In this document: one piece after another, positions 32,972 through 37,590 of the stretch
Layout: each line of letters starts with the position of its first letter
Position numbering within the stretch: the stretch's first letter is position 1
Assembly: GCF_036402745.1 (NCBI RefSeq)
Contig: NZ_DASWSJ010000359.1
Location: 1 to 37,590, forward strand
Length of the DNA stretch: 37,590 bases
Reading direction: 5' to 3'
DNA from: Actinophytocola sp036402745
Lineage (GTDB): Bacteria > Actinomycetota > Actinomycetes > Mycobacteriales > Pseudonocardiaceae
Translations under genes and position numbers: made by a program
The notes under the pieces: model-generated
Databases searched by the model: none
What the model saw: the letters and a program-made list of their open reading frames with translations, nothing else
Told to the model about the DNA's origin: nothing

Positions 32972-35467
32972 ATGAGCACCTCCGACTTATCGGTGGACAG
33001 CGACGGCGGTTCGGGGGCGGGCCGCGTGCTCGCCGCACTGGACCGGTGGGCGGCCGAGACGCCCACCAACACGGCCGTCTCGGCGGCGGACGGCACGCTG
33101 GACTTCGCCGCGCTCGCGCACAGAACGCGGGCGATCGCCGGGATGCTCGCCGAGCGCGGCGTGCGGCCCGGCACGGTGGTGGGCGTCGGTAGCGGCCGGT
33201 CCCGGCTGACCGTGCCCGCCCTGCTCGCGGTGTGGCGGTTGGGGGCAACCGCCGTGCCGGTGGACGATCGGTACCCGGCCGACCGGGTGAACTTCATCCT
33301 GCGGGACGCGGGCGTGCGCCTGCTGCTGGCGGACCGGATCGCGCCCGGCGTGGTGCCTGCCGGCGTGCGCCGGGTGGGGCTCGAGAACGTCACCGGCGCC
33401 GGCCCGGCACCGGTTGTCGCCGACCTCGATGTCGACCTCGACGAGTGCGCCTACGTCATCTACACCTCGGGCACCACCGGCTGGCCGAAGGGCGTGGAGA
33501 TCACCTACCGCAACCTCGGCACGTTCCTCGCGGCGCTCGCGGGCCTCGGCCTCACCCCGGGCGGGATGGGCGTGAACCCGCTGTCGCCGGCCTTCGACGG
33601 CTGGCTGTGGTGCACGCTGCTGTACCTGCTGCACGGCCAGGGCACCGCGCTCATCGACCTCGCCGACGGCGACGCCGAGCACCCCGACCTCGCCGCGCGG
33701 ATCGCCGCCGTGGCGCCGCGCACCGTCTGCCTCACGCCTTCGCTGCTCGCCTCGTGCGTCACCGCGTTGTCCACTGTGGACACTGTGGTCGTGGCCGGGG
33801 AGCGCTGTCCGCGCGGGCTGGCCGAGCAGCTCGCCGAGGGCCGCCGGATGCTCAACGTCTACGGCCCGACCGAGACGACGATCTCCGCGACCTGGGCCGA
33901 CAGCGCCCGCGGCGACGACGTGCTCTCGATCGGCCGGCCGCTCCCGGGCTACACCGCCCACGTCCTCGACGACGACTGGCAGCCGGTGCCCGCCGGCTCG
34001 ACCGGTGAGCTGTACGTCGGCGGGGCGGCGGTGGCGCGCGGGTACCGCAACCGCCCGGAGCTCACGGCCGAGCGGTTCCCCACGCTGCCCTCGGGCGAGC
34101 GCGTCTACCGGACCGGTGACCTCGTGACCCTGCGCCACGACGGGCTGCTGGAGTTCGCCGGGCGGCGCGACGACCAGGTGAAGGTCCGCGGGTTCCGGGT
34201 GGAGCTGCGCGAGGTGGAACAGGTGGTCGAGGACCTGCCCGAGGTCACCGCGGCGGCCGCGTTCGTGCTGGAGACCGGGGACGCGCTGGGCCTGGCGGCG
34301 GTGCCGCACGCCGGTGCGACGGTCGAGGTCGACACGGTGCGTGGCCGGTGCCGGGACCGGCTGCCGGACTTCATGGTCCCCGGCGTGATCGACATCGTGC
34401 CGGAGCTGCCGGCCACCGCCAACGGCAAGGTCGACCGGGCGCTGCTGGCCCAGGCGGCCGCCGCGAGCGTGCCGGTGCGCGCCGGCCGCGGCCCGTCCAC
34501 GCCGCGCGAGGTCGCGGTGTGCGACGCGTGGAGCTCGGTGCTCGACCGCCCGGTCACCAGCGTCGACGCGAACTTCTTCGAGCTGGGCGGGCACTCGCTG
34601 CTCGCCGCCCGCGCGGTCGCGGCGCTGCGTGAGCGCACCGGGGTGCGGCTGTCGATGCAGGACCTGCTCGCCCACCCGACGCCGGCCGCGCTGGCCCGCG
34701 AGCTGGACCGCCAGCACGCGGGCACGTCGACCGCGGCGGCCGCGACCGCCGGGGCGTGGCTGGTCCCGTGGTCGGAGACGACGGCCGGCAAACCCACGCT
34801 GCTGTGCGTGCCGCCGGCGGGCTCGGGCTGCGGCCGGTTCCGCGAATGGCAGGCCGAGCTCGGCGACGCGGTGTCGGTGGTCGGCGTGCAGCTGCCCGGG
34901 CGGGAGACCCGGCTCGGCGAGCCGCACCCGGCCTCGCTGGACGAGATCGTGTCGGCGGTGGCCAAGGAGGCCGTCGAGCTCGCCGACCCGGGGCAGCCGA
35001 TCGTCGTGTTCGGCGAGAGCTTCGGCGGGCTGATCGGCTACGAGCTGACCCGCCGGCTCACCGACCTCGGCCGGACGCCGTCGGCGATGGTGCTGGCCGC
35101 GTGCGAGCCGCCGACCGTGCGGACCGACCCGGACGGCCTGGTGGCGTTCGCCCGCCAGGGGCTGGAGGGCACCGAGCTCGACGAGGACACCAGGGACCAG
35201 GTCCTCGAGCTGGTGCGCAAGGACGTCACGCTCACCCTCGACTACGAGCTGCCCGCCGATCCCGGCGTGGACAGCGAGGTGCACGTGTGGGGCGGTGAGG
35301 GCGACGACCTCGCCGCGCCGGACAAGCTCGACAGCTGGACCCGTTTCCTCGGCCGCGAGGTCGCCCGGCGGCAGTTCTCCGGCGGGCACGTGTTCGCGAT
35401 GCACCATGCCCGTGAGATCCCCCAGCTGCTGGGCGAGATCGTGACCCCGCAGGGAGTGCCGTGCTGA
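32972..35467 (+). CDS. Stand-alone NRPS: adenylation, carrier and fused type-II-like thioesterase
   Basis: Protein of 831 residues that activates one amino acid, holds it as a thioester and carries its own hydrolase. A domain (about 20-500): YVIYTSGTTGWPKG (A3), AFDGWLWCTLL (A4), NVYGPTETTISATW (A5), GELYVGGAAVARGY (A6), YRTGDL (A7), RRDDQVKVRGFRVE (A8) and ATANGKVDR (A10). Pocket residues read by hand against GrsA: D-G-W-C-V-A-V-I-S-K. Carrier domain: FFELGGHSLLAA, phosphopantetheine Ser542. Thioesterase: CVPPAGSG, VQLPGRETRLGEP, nucleophile Ser683 in FGESFGGL, Asp778, His806 in SGGHVFAM; this is the TEII pattern. No condensation domain is present. ATG 32972 follows AGGATCGGGA. The stop overlaps the P450 start by seven bases. 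Confidence 0.94.
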   Translation: MSTSDLSVDSDGGSGAGRVLAALDRWAAETPTNTAVSAADGTLDFAALAHRTRAIAGMLAERGVRPGTVVGVGSGRSRLTVPALLAVWRLGATAVPVDDRYPADRVNFILRDAGVRLLLADRIAPGVVPAGVRRVGLENVTGAGPAPVVADLDVDLDECAYVIYTSGTTGWPKGVEITYRNLGTFLAALAGLGLTPGGMGVNPLSPAFDGWLWCTLLYLLHGQGTALIDLADGDAEHPDLAARIAAVAPRTVCLTPSLLASCVTALSTVDTVVVAGERCPRGLAEQLAEGRRMLNVYGPTETTISATWADSARGDDVLSIGRPLPGYTAHVLDDDWQPVPAGSTGELYVGGAAVARGYRNRPELTAERFPTLPSGERVYRTGDLVTLRHDGLLEFAGRRDDQVKVRGFRVELREVEQVVEDLPEVTAAAAFVLETGDALGLAAVPHAGATVEVDTVRGRCRDRLPDFMVPGVIDIVPELPATANGKVDRALLAQAAAASVPVRAGRGPSTPREVAVCDAWSSVLDRPVTSVDANFFELGGHSLLAARAVAALRERTGVRLSMQDLLAHPTPAALARELDRQHAGTSTAAAATAGAWLVPWSETTAGKPTLLCVPPAGSGCGRFREWQAELGDAVSVVGVQLPGRETRLGEPHPASLDEIVSAVAKEAVELADPGQPIVVFGESFGGLIGYELTRRLTDLGRTPSAMVLAACEPPTVRTDPDGLVAFARQGLEGTELDEDTRDQVLELVRKDVTLTLDYELPADPGVDSEVHVWGGEGDDLAAPDKLDSWTRFLGREVARRQFSGGHVFAMHHAREIPQLLGEIVTPQGVPC

Positions 35468-36648
35468 TCGACCTGACCGACAACGACGCGTTCGGTGGCA
35501 GCGCGTTCTGGTCCACGATGACCTGGCTGCGCGAGAACGACCCGGTGCACTGGCACGAGTCCGGCGGCGGGTTCTGGGCGGTCACCCGGTACGCCGACGC
35601 CGTGGACGTCTACCGCGACTCGGACATCTTCTCCTCGCGGTACGGGATGCGGCTGGACACCAACAAGCTGGCCGTCGCCGCGGTGGCGCAGCGGATGCTG
35701 ATCGTGTCCGACCCGCCGGAGCACACCCAGCTCAAGCGGGTGCTGAACAAGAGCGTGTTCCCGGACGACATCGAGGACCTCGTCCGCGACATCGTCCGGA
35801 CGCTGCTCACCGAGGCGCTGGCCGAGGGCGAGCTCGACGTCGTCGACGTGATCCGGCGGCTGCCCACCCGGGTGGTGTGCGCGCTGCTCGGCGTGCCGCG
35901 CCCGGAGTGGGACTGGCTGGGCCGGACGATGAACGGCGCGTTCGAGGGCGAGGACGAGGAGACCCGCTCGGGCAACCACGCGGAGATCTTCCTGTACTTC
36001 ACCGAGCTGCTGCGGGAGCGGCGGAAGAACCCGGGCGAGGACTTCGTCAGCCGGATCGCCACCGACCGCCGCGAGACGGCGGACGGCGAGGCCGAGCTGA
36101 CCGACGAGGAGATCATCGTCAACTGCAACGGCGTGATGGCGGGCGGCAACGAGACCACCCGCTACTCCGCGGCCGGCGGGCTGCTGGCGTTCACCCAGAA
36201 CCCGGACCAGTGGGCGTTGCTGCGCTCGGGCGGCCCCGCGGTGATCCCGACCGCGGTGGAGGAGATCCTGCGCTGGACCACGCCGGGCGTGCACGTGATG
36301 CGCACGGCGATGCGCCCCACCCGCATCCGCGACCGGGACATCGCGGTCGGCGACCGGGTGACCGTCTGGAACGTGTCCGCCAACCGGGACGAGCGCGCCT
36401 TCCCCGACGCGGGCCGGTTCCTCATCGACCGGGCACCCAACCGGCACCTGGCCTTCGGCGGCGGGCGGCACCTGTGCCTCGGCGCGCGGCTGGCGCGGCT
36501 GGAGCTGAGCGTGTTCCTGGAGGAGCTGGTCGAGCACGTGTCGTCGGTGGAGCTGATCGGCGAGCCGGACTACACGGCGTCCAACTTCACCTGGGGCTGC
36601 CGGTACCTCCCGGTGCGGTTGACGCCGAGCCTGGTGCCCACCGCCTGA
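35461..36648 (+). CDS. Cytochrome P450, probable carrier-bound amino-acid beta-hydroxylase
   Basis: Soluble bacterial P450 of 395 residues. I-helix motif GVMAGGNETTRYSAAGG, ExxR motif VEEILRWTTPGVHVMRTAM, haem loop LAFGGGRHLCLGARLARLEL with the thiolate Cys339. The I-helix has Glu-Thr-Thr where most P450s have Asp-Thr-Thr; I recall N-E-T-T as common in P450s that hydroxylate carrier-bound amino acids (NikQ, NovI and OxyD type), which fits the translationally overlapping NRPS gene. GTG 35461 follows AGGGAG. Expected reaction: beta-hydroxylation of the aminoacyl-S-carrier made by the upstream protein. No dedicated ferredoxin is encoded nearby. A 12-bp-stem hairpin follows. Confidence 0.94.
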   Translation: MLIDLTDNDAFGGSAFWSTMTWLRENDPVHWHESGGGFWAVTRYADAVDVYRDSDIFSSRYGMRLDTNKLAVAAVAQRMLIVSDPPEHTQLKRVLNKSVFPDDIEDLVRDIVRTLLTEALAEGELDVVDVIRRLPTRVVCALLGVPRPEWDWLGRTMNGAFEGEDEETRSGNHAEIFLYFTELLRERRKNPGEDFVSRIATDRRETADGEAELTDEEIIVNCNGVMAGGNETTRYSAAGGLLAFTQNPDQWALLRSGGPAVIPTAVEEILRWTTPGVHVMRTAMRPTRIRDRDIAVGDRVTVWNVSANRDERAFPDAGRFLIDRAPNRHLAFGGGRHLCLGARLARLELSVFLEELVEHVSSVELIGEPDYTASNFTWGCRYLPVRLTPSLVPTA

Positions 36649-36663
36649 CCTCGGGTCGGGGGT

Positions 36664-36703
36664 CGCCCTGGCCGCTCGGGTTCACACCAGGGCGGCCAGG
36701 GCG
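36664..36703. terminator. Hairpin between P450 and SRPBCC genes
   Basis: CGCCCTGGCCGC (36664-36675) and GCGGCCAGGGCG (36692-36703) form a perfect 12-bp stem with a 16-base loop. The right arm lies in the last codons of the convergent SRPBCC gene. Probably ends the NRPS-P450 transcript. Confidence 0.65.
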
Positions 36704-37113
36704 GCGACCGACCTGCGCAGGTCCGCGCGGACGGCGCGGCCGATGGCCATGCCGACCGGGCCGAAGACCGGCCGGCCGGTGACCTCGGCGTCGATGGTGA
36801 CCGTCGAGCGGTCGGCGCCGTCGGCGCGGACGGCAAGGTCCAGGGCGATCTTGACGCCACCCACGCCGCGGCCGGAGATCGTGAGGCCGGTCGGCGGCGT
36901 GTAGCGCTCGACGTGCCAGCGGATCCGGTTGCGCAGGCCCAGCACGGTGACCACCGACGTGAGGTCCGTGCCCTCGGTGATCTCCGCCGGCACCTCGCCG
37001 CGCCAGCCCTCGTGCAGCGACAGCCACTCGTCGAAGCGGGACAGGTCCGCGGCCGTGGCCCAGGTCCGGTCGGGCGGCGCGGGCACCGACACGGACGCGT
37101 TCACCTTGGCCAA
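36682..37113 (-). CDS. SRPBCC-family lipid-binding-like protein
   Basis: Protein of 143 residues with the START/Bet v1-like (polyketide cyclase/dehydrase) pattern: VNASVSVPAPPDRTWATAAD, SRFDEWLSLHEGWRG, WHVERYTPPTGLTISGRG, and a long C-terminal helix RAVRADLRRSVAALAALV. Common in actinobacteria and mostly of unknown role. The start is TTG at 37113, five bases after AGGAGG; the frame extends to 37155 but without support. It begins 16 bases after the VLRF1-type gene in the same direction, so an operon is likely. It is not clearly part of the NRPS system, being on the other strand. Confidence 0.82.
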   Translation of the reverse strand: MAKVNASVSVPAPPDRTWATAADLSRFDEWLSLHEGWRGEVPAEITEGTDLTSVVTVLGLRNRIRWHVERYTPPTGLTISGRGVGGVKIALDLAVRADGADRSTVTIDAEVTGRPVFGPVGMAIGRAVRADLRRSVAALAALV

Positions 37114-37129
37114 CCGGACCTCCTGGGCA

Positions 37130-37590
37130 TCAGGTACCAGCATCCCGCACGGCATCCGTCACGACGACATCCCGCACGACGATCTCGACGGACCGCGCGC
37201 GCCGGGCGGCGGCGTCGAGCACCGAGCGGCGCGGCTCGGGAACGTCGAGTACCCGCGGCTCGGCGCGGGCGAACAGCGTCGCGAGCCTCGGCTCCGCGCG
37301 CAAGGCGTCCAGCGCCTTCTGGTCCCCGCCGAGCACCACCGCGTCCAGTTCGGACAGTTGGGGCACGAGCAGCGCGGCGGCATCGGCGGCGGCGGCCTCC
37401 AGCGCGACCCTGGCCTGGCCCGCGCGCCGGCGGGCGAACCGGTGCTGGGACCAGCCGCCGGTCGGTCCGGGACGCCTCGACGACCCCGTCGCGGGCCACG
37501 CCCACGCTGTGCCCGCCCAGCCGCACGAGCAGCAGGCCGACCCGGCGCGGCACCAGCAGGTGCGCGACCAGCGGCTCGATCGCGAGCCCG
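37130..37590 (-). pseudogene. acVLRF1-type release-factor-like gene, apparently frameshifted, 5' end outside window
   Basis: Two adjacent reading frames together resemble one protein of the VLRF1/eRF1-like family (relatives of Vms1, which release peptides from stalled ribosomes). From the right edge one frame reads LVAHLLVPRRVGLLLVRLGG then HSVGVARDGVVEASRTDRR. It should continue into a segment ending GGWSQHRFARRR, but that segment, with ARVALEAAAADAAALLVPQL and ELDAVVLGGDQKALDALRAE, lies in another frame down to the stop at 37130-37132. At the join (about 37459-37461) the usual residues before GGWSQ are missing, so a small deletion plus frame change is inferred. It may be a real mutation or a sequence error. 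The family call is from remembered motif patterns. Confidence 0.6.

Noticed and set aside
32987..35407. 806-codon ORF on the minus strand opposite the NRPS
   Set aside because: Shadow frame of the NRPS gene; composition is Arg/Gly/His/Val-rich and no domain is visible.
31944..36648. SDR as a third member of the NRPS-P450 operon
   Set aside because: A terminator-like hairpin with TTT and a 260-base gap separate them; a functional link is possible but unsupported.
37101..37553. 150-codon minus-strand ORF as one protein
   Set aside because: Only its first 35 residues look like a real protein; after the frame break the rest is a shadow of the correct downstream frame.

Overview
The window is very GC-rich and densely coded, with frequent GTG starts, ATGA/GTGA stop-start overlaps, and a fused F420-biosynthesis gene (fbiC). 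This gene content is typical of a filamentous actinomycete; the style fits Pseudonocardiaceae (Amycolatopsis-like), but that placement is inference. No rRNA, tRNA, CRISPR array, insertion sequence or phage gene was recognised. The longest stretches without a gene are 32712-32971 (260 bases) and 20701-20899 (199 bases); both contain a hairpin and otherwise only presumed promoter or spacer sequence.

Layout. 1-2372 (-): fbiC, running off the left edge. 2542-5505: a small zinc-finger ORF, a methyltransferase divergent from a MarR regulator, and a membrane protein with a TetR regulator. 5472-7960: an oxygenase-like DUF2236 protein coupled to a TetR regulator, divergent from a regulator made of two fused MarR-like domains. 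7948-12671: an acyl-CoA block with 3-hydroxybutyryl-CoA dehydrogenase, fused isobutyryl-CoA mutase (icmF) and a PaaI-type thioesterase. 12752-14382: a TetR/quinone-reductase divergon with a clear operator. 14379-20700: a complete polyol-type uptake locus, with a SorC regulator divergent from a zinc dehydrogenase and four ABC transporter genes (binding lipoprotein, two permeases, ATPase), closed by a strong hairpin. 20900-26451: PAP2-like protein, Bcp peroxiredoxin, LytR-CpsA-Psr protein, alpha/beta hydrolase, TetR and an NmrA-like reductase, a truncated transporter remnant and a MobA-like nucleotidyltransferase. 26497-31769: ABC exporter, membrane glycosyltransferase-like protein, small HTH protein and ABC-F ATPase. 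31944-32711: an SDR under a 16-bp palindrome. 32972-36648: a two-gene NRPS plus P450 cassette. 36682-37590 (-): an SRPBCC protein and a VLRF1-type release-factor-like gene that appears frameshifted.

The most interesting system is the compact NRPS/P450 pair. A single adenylation-carrier protein carries a fused type-II-like thioesterase and overlaps the P450 start. This is the logic used to load a free amino acid, beta-hydroxylate it on the carrier, and release it. The adenylation pocket read by hand is DGWCVAVISK, closest to tryptophan-type codes I can recall. No condensation domain, MbtH protein or other assembly-line gene lies in the window, so the cassette looks like a stand-alone maker of a hydroxylated amino acid.

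Regulation is unusually readable here. Matching palindromes flank the SorC/dehydrogenase divergon, a 20-base tandem repeat sits between the TetR and NmrA genes, and perfect inverted repeats lie in the TetR/quinone-reductase and SDR promoters.
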